From positions 532,331 to 596,330 of the forward strand of contig NZ_LMUF01000007.1 in NCBI RefSeq assembly GCF_009766085.1: a DNA stretch of 64,000 nucleotides, written 5' to 3'. Positions 17,530-26,033 of this stretch are shown here, one piece after another (positions within the stretch are counted from its first letter, which is position 1; the number at the start of each line of letters is the position of its first letter). The notes below the pieces were generated by a model. It was not told where the DNA came from. It worked only from the letters and a program-made list of their open reading frames with translations, and ran no database searches. The DNA comes from Burkholderia sp. S171. GTDB taxonomy: Bacteria > Pseudomonadota > Gammaproteobacteria > Burkholderiales > Burkholderiaceae. A program made the position numbers and the translations under genes.

Positions 17530-17571
17530 GCGTTGTTGATCGCGGCTCTTTGTTCGGGCTAGGCAGGTGAT

Positions 17572-17622
17572 GCGCAGTGCGAAGGGATTGTTGGCTGATC
17601 CTTTTTGCACTGCGCTTTTTTT
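17572..17622 (+). terminator. Rho-independent terminator of the sugar importer operon
   Basis: GCGCAGTGC (17572-17580) pairs with GCACTGCGC (17607-17615), with AAGG/CCTT extending the stem, followed by seven T residues. It ends the ABC importer operon 43 bases after the last stop. Confidence 0.9.
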
Positions 17623-17785
17623 CGCGGTCGACTTTGACGGTTTTGTGTCACCGGACGCTGACTGAGTTTTTGTTGTCGGTTTCTCCATTACCTTCACCGG
17701 TAGAACAATCTGTTCTTTCCGTGTGGCTATCCGCCGCATATCTGCTCGCATACCATGATGTACCGATTACGACCCTAAGCCAGAT

Positions 17786-18346
17786 ATGCGAACTCCCCTG
17801 TACCGATGGTTATTGGCCGCTTCCGCCGCCACCGTTCTATTTGCCAGCGCCGCTCAAGCCCAGGTCGACACGACCAAAAGCACGGTGACGGCGACATCGA
17901 AGCAAATGAACGTGCCGGTTGAAGGCAAGTTCAAGAAGTTCACCGCGCAACTCGACTTCGATCCGGCCAAGCCCGCTGCGGGCAGCGCGAATCTCAGCAT
18001 CGATACGGGAAGCTACGATCTCGGCGATGAAAGCTACAACAAGCAGGCGACCGACAAGGACTGGTTCGATACCGCCCATTTCCCGACGGCTACATTCACG
18101 TCGACGGCGATCGCGCCGGCTGGCGGCACGAAGTTCAACGTCAGCGGCAAGTTGACCATCAAGGGCAAGTCGCAGAACGTTGTTGTGCCCGTCACCGTCA
18201 CGAGTCAGGGCGCAACGCAAACCTTCGATGGTTCATTGCCCATCAAGCGCACGCAGTTCGATGTCGGCTCGGGCGAATGGAAAGACACCTCGGTCGTGGC
18301 CGATGAGGTCGTCATCAAGTTCCACCTCGTCTCGACGAAGAAATAA
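17786..18346 (+). CDS. YceI family periplasmic protein (first of two)
   Basis: A 186-residue precursor with a signal peptide (cleavage near AAQA/QVDTT). The mature part is a YceI lipocalin-like barrel: the central motif SANLSIDTGSYDLGDESYNK, then the conserved DWFDTAHFPTATFTST, GKLTIKGKSQNVVVPVTVT and a C-terminal charged strand. YceI barrels bind isoprenoid lipids such as polyisoprenoid quinone precursors. It is followed after 48 bases by a second, diverged YceI gene. In related bacteria such pairs often follow a cytochrome b561 gene, which is missing here. No strong ribosome site precedes the ATG. Confidence 0.88.
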   Translation: MRTPLYRWLLAASAATVLFASAAQAQVDTTKSTVTATSKQMNVPVEGKFKKFTAQLDFDPAKPAAGSANLSIDTGSYDLGDESYNKQATDKDWFDTAHFPTATFTSTAIAPAGGTKFNVSGKLTIKGKSQNVVVPVTVTSQGATQTFDGSLPIKRTQFDVGSGEWKDTSVVADEVVIKFHLVSTKK

Positions 18347-18394
18347 GCCAAGAAATAAGCATTCATCGATCATCACATTCATCCTGGAAAACTC

Positions 18395-18979
18395 ATGAAA
18401 AAGAACCTTCTGATTGCAGCCGCTGGCGCGCTTGTCGCGGCCGTTTCGTTCAACGCGATGGCTGAAGAAGTCACGTATCAACTCGACCCGAACCACACGT
18501 ACCCGAGCTTCGAAACGGACCACTTCGGCGGCATCTCGGTCTGGCGCGGCAAGTTTACGAAGAGCAGCGGCACGGTGACGCTTGATCGTGCGGCGAAGAA
18601 GGGCACGCTGGATGCGACTATCGACATGACGTCGATTGATATCGGCAATGACAAGCTGAATGGCGAACTGAAGAGCGCGCAATTCTTCGACGCCGACAAG
18701 TTCCCGACGGCGACCTACAAGGGCACGTCGATAAAGTTCAAGGGCGATGTGCCGGTTGAAGTGATCGGCGAGTTGACGCTGCATGGCGTGACGAAGCCGT
18801 TGAACCTGAAGATCGAATCGTTCAAGTGCTTCACGAACCCGATGCTGAAGAAGGAAGTGTGCGGCACGGAATCGACGGCGACGTTCGATCGCGGCGACTT
18901 CGGCGTGGACTATGGCAAGGCATACGGCTTCAAGATGAAGACGACGCTGCATATTCAAGCTGAAGGCGTGAAGCAGTAA
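18395..18979 (+). CDS. YceI family periplasmic protein (second of two)
   Basis: A 194-residue precursor with signal peptide [20 protein letters not shown] ending AMA. The mature protein is a typical YceI barrel: [19 protein letters not shown] (with the family's conserved His), a central [19 protein letters not shown], and [16 protein letters not shown] followed by [14 protein letters not shown]. Cys residues in FKCFTNP and KEVCGTE could form a disulfide. It is more like classical YceI (about 191 residues) than its upstream neighbour. Cotranscription with that gene is likely, and a perfect terminator follows 58 bases downstream. Confidence 0.9.
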   Translation: MKKNLLIAAAGALVAAVSFNAMAEEVTYQLDPNHTYPSFETDHFGGISVWRGKFTKSSGTVTLDRAAKKGTLDATIDMTSIDIGNDKLNGELKSAQFFDADKFPTATYKGTSIKFKGDVPVEVIGELTLHGVTKPLNLKIESFKCFTNPMLKKEVCGTESTATFDRGDFGVDYGKAYGFKMKTTLHIQAEGVKQ

Positions 18980-19036
18980 ATAGACTGAGGGATGCCGGCG
19001 TGGAGGTGGTTACGCGCCGGTTGTTCAGAATAGAGA

Positions 19037-19068
19037 AGCCGTTCCAGCTAGTGCTGGAACGGCTTTTT
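19037..19068 (+). terminator. Rho-independent terminator after the YceI pair
   Basis: AGCCGTTCCAGC (19037-19048) and GCTGGAACGGCT (19053-19064) form a perfect 12-bp stem with a four-base loop, followed by TTTT and a further T-rich stretch. The rest of the gap to 19278 shows nothing recognisable. Confidence 0.92.
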
Positions 19069-19277
19069 GGTTTTTAAATCCGGCTTTTAATCCAGCTCTG
19101 AATTCGCACGTGCGTTCGCGGTGTTCATCCCCGCGGTACCGCATAGCATTGCTGCGCTCGCCATCAATGCTCTCGTGTCATGAATGAAATGACATCCCGG
19201 TTATCGCTAAACCGGGTCCGGTCCAACACAATCCTCTCCAACGCAGCGCTTGCTGCCTAATTTTCTGGAGAGAGACC

Positions 19278-20141
19278 ATGTTTGCAGTTACCGGGATCAC
19301 AGGGCAGGTTGGTGGTGTTGTTGCACGTTTGTTATTGGCTGCCGGCCATGATGTTCGCGCCGTCGTTCGCGATGCTGCGAAGGGCGAGGTTTGGGCGAAG
19401 CAGGGTTGCGAAGTCGCGCTCGCCGACGTCAACGACCAACAGGCATTGCAACACGCGTTCGAAGGCACGGAAGGCGTGTTTGTCCTGCTGCCACCAACAT
19501 TCGACCCCACGCCGGGCTTTCCCGAAGCACGCAAGACCATTGCCACGCTGCGGGCTGCGCTCGCGGCTGCCAAGCCGTCCAAGGTCGTCGTGCTGTCCAC
19601 CATCGGCGCACAAGCCACGCAGCCGAATCTGTTGAATCAGCTTCAAATCCTCGAGCAGGAACTCGGTACGCTGCCAATGCCCGTGGCTTTCCTGCGCGCT
19701 GCGTGGTTCATCGAAAACGCTGCGTGGGATGTTGCTCCCGCACGCGATTCGGGCATCGTTCCCAGTTTCCTGCAACCGCTCGATAAACCCGTGCCGATGG
19801 TTGCTACCGCCGATATCGGCCGCGTCGCGGCAGAATTGCTGCGTGAATCATGGTCGGGGCGTCGTATCGTTGAACTGGAAGGGCCGCAGCGCATTTCGCC
19901 CGACATGATTGCTGCGAGCTTTGCGCGTCTGCTTGGCCGCGACGTCAGCATGACCGTGGTGCCGCGTGATACATGGGAAGACCTGTTCCGCTCGCAAGGG
20001 ATGAAAAATCCGATGCCGCGCATGCAGATGATCGATGGTTTCAATGAAGAATGGATCTGCTTCGAAGGCGCTGAAAACGAAGTGCGAAAGGGCCGTGTGC
20101 CGCTCGATACGGTGCTGCAATCGTTAATCGAAAAAGCGTAG
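19278..20141 (+). CDS. NmrA-like NAD(P)-binding family protein
   Basis: A 287-residue Rossmann protein beginning with the extended-SDR dinucleotide loop VTGITGQVGGVVARLL, followed by VRAVVRDAAKG (an Arg that favours NADP) and VALADVNDQQAL. The mid-region (FVLLPPTFDPTPG, KVVVLSTIGAQ) and the C-terminal part (GRRIVELEGPQRISPDMIAA) match NmrA/HSCARG-type and QOR2-like proteins. These act as redox sensors or quinone reductases. GGAGAGAG precedes the ATG. It is followed after 63 bases by a classical-size SDR on the same strand; a two-gene operon is likely. The substrate is unknown. Confidence 0.85.
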   Translation: MFAVTGITGQVGGVVARLLLAAGHDVRAVVRDAAKGEVWAKQGCEVALADVNDQQALQHAFEGTEGVFVLLPPTFDPTPGFPEARKTIATLRAALAAAKPSKVVVLSTIGAQATQPNLLNQLQILEQELGTLPMPVAFLRAAWFIENAAWDVAPARDSGIVPSFLQPLDKPVPMVATADIGRVAAELLRESWSGRRIVELEGPQRISPDMIAASFARLLGRDVSMTVVPRDTWEDLFRSQGMKNPMPRMQMIDGFNEEWICFEGAENEVRKGRVPLDTVLQSLIEKA

Positions 20142-20204
20142 TAGAAGGGCATCGGTCACTAGATTCCGATCGGGCGCATTCACATTTAGTCAGGAGTACA
20201 AGCA

Positions 20205-20957
20205 ATGATTGGAACGGAAGAAAATGCGAGCGGTAAAGGCCGCCTCGATGGCAAGAAAGTGATCGTGCTCGGCGGTTCATCGGGTATCGGCTACGCGGTG
20301 GCGGAGTATGCGCTGGCGGAAGGTGCATATGTTGTGATTGGATCGAGCCATGCGGGACGTGTCGACGCCGCGGTCACGGCGCTGGGTAAGAATGCAGAAG
20401 GCCATGCGCTCGATCTCACCGATGAGACCGCTATTGAAGCGGTTTTCAACGCGACCGGCAGCTTCGATCATCTGGTGTTCACTGCAGGAGATTCGCTGAG
20501 GCTTGGCGAGATCGCCACGACGGATTTATCGCGGGCAAGACGCGCCTTCGATATCCGCTATTGGGGCGCGCTCGCCGCGGTCAAATACGGTGCGCCGCAT
20601 ATCGCGGCAGGTGGTTCGATCGTGTTGACAACGGGCGTCGCGGCGCTGCGTCCGCGCAGCGGCTGGGCATTCGGCGCGAGCGTGTGTGGCGCGATGGAAG
20701 CGCTTACGCGCGCGCTTGCCGTGGAGCTGGCGCCGTTGCGTGTTAACGCCGTTTCACCGGGATTGATCGCGACGAACCTTTGGCAGAACATGTCCGAAGA
20801 AGACCGGCAGTCGATGTACGAACAAGCCGGCAAGCATTTTCCAGTTGGACGAGTGGGCGAAGCGCGTGATGTCGCGGCCGCGTATCTGTTCCTGATGGAG
20901 AGCGGATTCGCGACGGGGCAGACGGTCGTGGTGGACGGTGGGGCGGTGCTGGTATAG
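20205..20957 (+). CDS. SDR family protein with atypical active site
   Basis: A 250-residue short-chain dehydrogenase/reductase fold. The cofactor loop is GGSSGIG (residues 23-29), the NNAG position reads FTAGDS, and the C-terminal part (LRVNAVSPGLIATNLW; QTVVVDGG) is typical. The catalytic YxxxK is missing: alignment on the following helix (AMEALTRALAVEL) places Gly157 at the Tyr position and Cys161 at the Lys position, and TT142-143 stand where the catalytic Ser usually is. It may therefore bind a dinucleotide without classical chemistry, or use other residues. It is paired with the NmrA-like gene upstream. A bidirectional terminator separates it from bcsC. Confidence 0.85.
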   Translation: MIGTEENASGKGRLDGKKVIVLGGSSGIGYAVAEYALAEGAYVVIGSSHAGRVDAAVTALGKNAEGHALDLTDETAIEAVFNATGSFDHLVFTAGDSLRLGEIATTDLSRARRAFDIRYWGALAAVKYGAPHIAAGGSIVLTTGVAALRPRSGWAFGASVCGAMEALTRALAVELAPLRVNAVSPGLIATNLWQNMSEEDRQSMYEQAGKHFPVGRVGEARDVAAAYLFLMESGFATGQTVVVDGGAVLV

Positions 20958-21049
20958 GCGAACATCGCCGCGACAGTAGGCAAAGCCGTAGCGGCAAGGG
21001 ACGTCGAATTCCCCCGTCATCTCAATCTTCGGGTGATTAACTTGCCGCG

Positions 21050-21093
21050 AAAATGTCAGTGGCCCAGACGCTTTGCGCCCGAGCCACTGTTTT
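21050..21093. terminator. Bidirectional terminator between the SDR gene and bcsC
   Basis: CAGTGGC (21057-21063) pairs with GCCACTG (21083-21089). TTTT follows on the plus strand, and AAAA at 21050-21053 gives a T run for the minus strand. It serves the convergent SDR and cellulose operons. Confidence 0.7.
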
Positions 21094-21104
21094 GATCGCG
21101 CTCG

Positions 21105-24100
21105 TCAATTCGTGGACGGCAGATACGGGGACGTCAACGTGGTCGGAGGGAATGTCACAGCGCCCAATTGTTTCGTGAAGCTGTACCGCACATAAACGGC
21201 GGCCATGTATTCCCGGTATTGATAAGCGTTGCCAAGCGATGCCGATCCGCCTACGAACAGTTGCGGCGCAAGCTGGTATTCGGCGCTTGCGTTGAACGAG
21301 TACGCGACGCCCGTTTTGCTGGTGCTGGGATATACACCGCTGGTGGTGTACGGCGTCGCCGACAGAGCCGCGACAATTGACTGGAGACCACTACCACCAT
21401 TGGTCGGGAAATAATTCGAAGCATCCTGGCGATAATGCTGAACGCCGATCGACCCCTTCACGTCGTACGTAAAGGCGCCATTGCGACCCTTGTATTCGAT
21501 CGGAAAGTTCAATATCACATACTGTTGCGGGCTGAAATAGCCACCCTGACCGTACGTGAAGTACGACAGGTTTTTGTCGTAATGCATCAGGGTCGTGTTC
21601 ACGCCCACGGTGAGCGTCTGATTTGCATCCGTGAACAAACGCGTGTACACCCCGCCGCCGCCTTTGACCGCCGTATTACTCTCTACGTTGTAGCCTTCGA
21701 AGTATTCGTACGACGCGTTTACGTAAGCGCCGCTCATGCCGTCGTCCCAGCCGAGCGAGGCACGGCCGCCGCTCGAGGTTACGCCGCCCCAGGTCAGCGT
21801 TCCGTTGTTTACCAGGTTTTGATAGGTTGCATCCCCCAATTGCGCTCTCAGTGCAGCGGCATTGTTTTGGGCATACGTACTGATGCTCGAATCTCGTGTG
21901 CCCGCATAGGACAACAAGCTGTCCGTGACGGCGCGGCGCGCAACGGCGAGCGAGTACGAAACCTTATCGGTGATGCCGCCGTTGTATTCAGCGCCGCCCA
22001 CCCAGTTTGCCTCACGAAAACCGAAAGGCGTTCTCCCGACATCGGCCTTGATGCTGTCGGTTTCATAGCCCACGGATAACCCCACGCCACTCGCAGTCTG
22101 GTCGCCGGAAAGGTTTTGGCCCGTGAGCCCGCCGACCACACTCGCGCCAAACCGTGCCAGCGTGTTCGGATCATTGGAGGCCGTGCCCGCGTCCAGCGAG
22201 ACTGGCGTTGCCGTCACGACAATATGTCCATTCCCCGCCGCGATGCGACCTTGAACCGGCGCTTCGATATCCGTCAGGTTCGACAACCCGTCTTCGCCGG
22301 TACGGCTGCGAAAGATGATTCCGCCCGACACCGTGCTCGACCGGGCGCGGTTGATTTGCGCGAGTTCATCGGCGACGCCCAGCGTTTGTGCATTTGCTAC
22401 GGTCGTCGGATTGTTGCCGGCCATGCCGGTGTAAGGCTGTCCATTTTGCGCGGGCGCGTAGCCGTATCCTGCCGGCGGTTGCGGAATGTACGGCTGCCCG
22501 TAACCCTGGTTCGCATAGGGTTGCTGTTGTTGCTGCTGCGGATACCCATACCCCTGTTGCGGATACTGCTGCTGCGGGTAAGGCTGCTGCTGGGGATAAG
22601 GCTGCTGCCTGTAGTCCGTTTCATCGGCCTGACGGGTGTTACGCAGCGTGGCCTGCTTGCGCGTTGCCGTACGTTTCGACTTCGCTGCCGGTGCGCTGGA
22701 ATACGTACCGGGTTGCGGTTGCTGAGCATTCGCCTGCGCTTCGCGCGCGGCGGGCGACATGGGCCATGGCGAACTGACTGCCGCCGGGTTGTACGGCTGC
22801 TGAGCCTGTTGATACTGACCCGGATAAGCCTGCTGCTGTTGATACGGCTGTTGATATTGCGCCGGATAGGGCTGCTGATATTGCGGCTGATTCGGTTGCT
22901 GATAAGCCTGCGGCTGATATTGAGCCTGCCCCTGCGGTTGATATTGACCTTGATATTGCCCCTGATACTGTCCCGAATCCTGAGCCGACCCTTGCCCCGG
23001 ATAAGGCTGCAACGGCGCCGCTGCGGGCCCGCCAGACTGGCTCGAACCAGAAGTGTCGGGACCATATCCGCCGCCGGTCGTCACCGGGCGTGCGACATTG
23101 CCCGGCGTCGAATAGGGTGCAACATACGGTGTCGAATAAGGCGCGGGTTGAGGCGGGGGCAAATAGTTCGGCACGTTCTGCGTCGGTGAAGAAGGCTGAG
23201 GATAAGAAGTGGGCAACCCGGGCATTGGCGTGGTCGAGCGCGAGAACAGTCCGCTCAGCGGACCGGTCGGGGCACCGGGTGCACCCGCCACGCTCGTTGA
23301 CGTATCGACGGCGGTCACGCCTTCAAACGGATTGGTGCCCGGCAGCGGCGTCGACCCGATGCGCTGCATGGCGGATTCCCAGCCGCGCGGCACGTTGGGT
23401 TGCGTACCCTGGCCAGTCACTCGCGCCGTTTGACGCACGGGCGTATTCGCCGCGATCAACGCCTGCTGCAAATAGCGCGATGCCAGCGACAGCTTGCCCT
23501 CTGCGTGATACATGCGGCCGGTCGCAGCGAGCACGCGGGGGTCATCAGGCGCTGCGCGCAGCGCCTGATTCGCCGTTGCCTCGGCAAACGAAAATTCCTT
23601 CGCGCCGGTGGCAGCGCCAATTGTCGCAACTTGCAAGTCGATGTCGTCAGGACGTCGAGCCAGCGCCGCGCGATAACTCGCGAGGGCGCTGCGGTCATCG
23701 CCGGCGGACGTGTACAAACGGGCCAGTGCGCCTTGCAGGTCGGGGTTGTCGGGCATGGCGGAAAGCCAGGGCGCGATTACATCGTAGGCACTTGCCAGGT
23801 CTCCGCGCTGGCGCACGGTATCGGCTTGTTTCACCACAATGCCGACATTCAGATTGTTAAAGTCGATGCGTTGCTGCGGCGTGAGCTGCGAAGCGGCGAG
23901 CCGCCGCATGACCGAGCCCAGCTCGGCTTCCTGCTGCGGATTCGTCTGTCCCGCAGTCACGGGAATATTGGTCAGGATACCTGCGTATTGCAATAGCAGG
24001 CCGGTGTTGTCAGGGGCGGCGGCCATCGCGCCGCGCACCAGCGACAACGCGCGCATGGCGTCGCCCGCTTGCAGATACGACGACGCAACCACGCCGATCA

Positions 24101-26033
24101 GTTCCGGGCTGCCCTGGGCAGTCGGCGTAGCGGCTTGCAGGATCGCTTCGGCTTGTTGCCTCTGCCCGGCACGCGACATCCGGTTCGCGAGATCCGCTTG
24201 CGTATGCACCCATAAGCGATGTTGCAGCACGGTCATGGCCGTCGTGCGCTGGTTGACCGGAATGCGTTCCAACTGCGATAAACCCGTCGCCCAGTCCTGC
24301 GTTTCGGCCGAGAGCAGCGCGCTTGCATACAGCGCGTCGGTCATGTCCGGATGCGCGGCGAGCAAGCCGTCCATCATGCTGCGCGCATTGCCGACCGCCC
24401 CTTGGCGCACATAAATGCGGGCGAGGTCGAGGCGCATCCAGACATCGTCGGGATTGTTCAGCAGCGCGTCTTCGAAGAGACTGCGCGCGGTGCCCAAGTC
24501 GCCGCGTGCTTCCGCCGCGCGCGCCTGCGCCGCCTGCGCTTCGCCGCGCAGCTTGTTGATGCCGCCGGCCTTCGCCTGCTGTTCCGCGTTCAACTGGTTC
24601 GCGAAGGTGAGCGCTTCTTCACCACGGCCTTGCGCGGCCAGTGCACCGACGAGTCCGCGAATGGCGTCGGGGTTGTCGGCCTGACGGCGCAACGCCATCC
24701 GGTACGCCTGTTCTGCGCCACGCGGGTCGCCGCTATTGAGCAGCGTTTCGCCGAGCATGGTCTGCGCGGTGGTGTCCGACGGATTCAGCGCGATCGCGCG
24801 CTCGAAATCCGACTTCGCCTGGGCGATCTCGCCATTGCTGCGCGCGCCGATACCCGCGCTCGTGTAACTCCAGTAAGTCGCGCTGGTGAGCGCGTCTTTC
24901 CAGCGCGCCGGATTGCCGGCCCGCGATGCACGCTCGAGATACGTACGTGCTTCGTCGAATTTTTCTTGCTTCAACGCGGCGATGCCCATGCCGCCGAGCG
25001 CATCGCCGTCGTTCGGACTATTCGCCAGCACCGCCGAAAAACGGGCGCGCGCCGTGACGATATCGCCACGATCCAGCGACGCGAAACCATCGGCGACCGA
25101 ACGGCCCCGGGCGTCGGTGGCGGCATCCGCTTGCGAGCGATCGCGAGCTTGCTTGTCTTGCAGGACCATCGAATCGAAACGCGCCTTGACCGCGGGATCG
25201 TCCGGCGATGTCTGCAAATACGCTTGATAAAGCGGGGCATCGGATGCACGCGCGCCGAGCCACAGCAGCGCCTGGCGCCAGCTTTTTTTCGCCTCCTCGC
25301 CGACCGTGCTGTCCGTGCTCAACTGCGCAAGGCGGGCGATACCGTCACGCCGTGTGGTATCGCGATAGGTCAGGTGCTGCGCAAGCGCGAGCGCGTAGCG
25401 CGGGTCGTTGGGGTTCTGGCGCGCGAGCTGCGTCAAGCCCTGACGCGCCTGATCCCAGCCTTGCGGCGTGGCGGCCAGCGCCTGGTAATACTCGAGCGTG
25501 AGTTCGGGCGTCGCCGGCTTGCCGTCAATCGCGCGCTGATATTCCTGCACGGCGGACGCACTCTGTCCACTTTGCGCGAGCCGCCGGGCGTCGTTCACGG
25601 TCTGGTCGCGCGGGCTGGTTTCACCCAGCCGCCGGCCGAGTTCATCGATATTCGGATACTGCGGCGCAGCTTCCCGCAGACGCTGCAGATACTGTTGCGC
25701 GCCGCTGCCGTCCTTGCGGTCCGAGAGAATGATGCCCATGCCGTAGAGCGCGTCCGGCTGCTTCGGGTCGATGCGCAGCACTTTCAGCCACGCCTGCTCG
25801 GCCAGATCGCCCCGGCGATGCGCCTGCCAATAACGGCCCTGATCGATCAGCACGGCCAGGGGCGAATTGGCACTTGCACTGGCACCGGCTGAAGTGGCGG
25901 CGCTGCTGGCGGCTTGCGCGAACACGGTGAGCGGCACATTAGCGATGCAGCCAGCCGCGAGGCTCAATGCGATCGCTCGCGCACCGGTGTGCGGTTTCAT
26001 CGGTTTCATCGTGAACAGGGGCCGTTTCAACAT
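21105..26033 (-). CDS. bcsC: Cellulose synthase operon protein C, outer-membrane export porin with TPR scaffold
   Basis: The ATG at 26033 has GGAG six bases upstream and overlaps the bcsZ end by seven bases. The 1642-residue protein is much longer than usual BcsC (about 1150-1300). It has a signal peptide (to about FAQAASS) and roughly 900 residues of TPR repeats, for example QGRYWQAHRRGDLAEQAW and GDPRGAEQAYRMALRRQADN. A Tyr/Gln/Pro-rich segment follows at about residues 950-1185. The BcsC-type beta barrel then runs from about residue 1230 to the end (SGGIIFRSRTGEDGL onward, ending YVRYSFTKQLGAVTF). The TPR part binds the periplasmic synthase complex and peptidoglycan, and the barrel lets the glucan cross the outer membrane. 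It is the last gene of the operon. Confidence 0.93.
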   Translation of the reverse strand: MLKRPLFTMKPMKPHTGARAIALSLAAGCIANVPLTVFAQAASSAATSAGASASANSPLAVLIDQGRYWQAHRRGDLAEQAWLKVLRIDPKQPDALYGMGIILSDRKDGSGAQQYLQRLREAAPQYPNIDELGRRLGETSPRDQTVNDARRLAQSGQSASAVQEYQRAIDGKPATPELTLEYYQALAATPQGWDQARQGLTQLARQNPNDPRYALALAQHLTYRDTTRRDGIARLAQLSTDSTVGEEAKKSWRQALLWLGARASDAPLYQAYLQTSPDDPAVKARFDSMVLQDKQARDRSQADAATDARGRSVADGFASLDRGDIVTARARFSAVLANSPNDGDALGGMGIAALKQEKFDEARTYLERASRAGNPARWKDALTSATYWSYTSAGIGARSNGEIAQAKSDFERAIALNPSDTTAQTMLGETLLNSGDPRGAEQAYRMALRRQADNPDAIRGLVGALAAQGRGEEALTFANQLNAEQQAKAGGINKLRGEAQAAQARAAEARGDLGTARSLFEDALLNNPDDVWMRLDLARIYVRQGAVGNARSMMDGLLAAHPDMTDALYASALLSAETQDWATGLSQLERIPVNQRTTAMTVLQHRLWVHTQADLANRMSRAGQRQQAEAILQAATPTAQGSPELIGVVASSYLQAGDAMRALSLVRGAMAAAPDNTGLLLQYAGILTNIPVTAGQTNPQQEAELGSVMRRLAASQLTPQQRIDFNNLNVGIVVKQADTVRQRGDLASAYDVIAPWLSAMPDNPDLQGALARLYTSAGDDRSALASYRAALARRPDDIDLQVATIGAATGAKEFSFAEATANQALRAAPDDPRVLAATGRMYHAEGKLSLASRYLQQALIAANTPVRQTARVTGQGTQPNVPRGWESAMQRIGSTPLPGTNPFEGVTAVDTSTSVAGAPGAPTGPLSGLFSRSTTPMPGLPTSYPQPSSPTQNVPNYLPPPQPAPYSTPYVAPYSTPGNVARPVTTGGGYGPDTSGSSQSGGPAAAPLQPYPGQGSAQDSGQYQGQYQGQYQPQGQAQYQPQAYQQPNQPQYQQPYPAQYQQPYQQQQAYPGQYQQAQQPYNPAAVSSPWPMSPAAREAQANAQQPQPGTYSSAPAAKSKRTATRKQATLRNTRQADETDYRQQPYPQQQPYPQQQYPQQGYGYPQQQQQQPYANQGYGQPYIPQPPAGYGYAPAQNGQPYTGMAGNNPTTVANAQTLGVADELAQINRARSSTVSGGIIFRSRTGEDGLSNLTDIEAPVQGRIAAGNGHIVVTATPVSLDAGTASNDPNTLARFGASVVGGLTGQNLSGDQTASGVGLSVGYETDSIKADVGRTPFGFREANWVGGAEYNGGITDKVSYSLAVARRAVTDSLLSYAGTRDSSISTYAQNNAAALRAQLGDATYQNLVNNGTLTWGGVTSSGGRASLGWDDGMSGAYVNASYEYFEGYNVESNTAVKGGGGVYTRLFTDANQTLTVGVNTTLMHYDKNLSYFTYGQGGYFSPQQYVILNFPIEYKGRNGAFTYDVKGSIGVQHYRQDASNYFPTNGGSGLQSIVAALSATPYTTSGVYPSTSKTGVAYSFNASAEYQLAPQLFVGGSASLGNAYQYREYMAAVYVRYSFTKQLGAVTFPPTTLTSPYLPSTN
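22480..23180 (-). repeat. Low-complexity Tyr/Gln/Pro coding repeat inside bcsC
   Basis: About 700 bases of bcsC consist of degenerate repeats encoding QQPYPQQ, QYQQPY, QGQYQ and GYGYPQQ units. On the plus strand they look like runs of CTG, TTG and GGATA units. The run is interrupted by a basic patch (KSKRTATRKQATLRNTRQ) at about 22630-22690. It is one continuous reading frame, so it is a protein linker and not an array of spacers. Confidence 0.9.

Noticed and set aside
22480..23180. Possible CRISPR or microsatellite array
   Set aside because: Units are short, variable and in phase with one protein frame encoding Gln/Tyr/Pro; there are no regular spacers.
24351..25892. 513-codon open frame on the plus strand
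   Set aside because: Antisense to the TPR part of bcsC; no recognisable fold or ribosome site.
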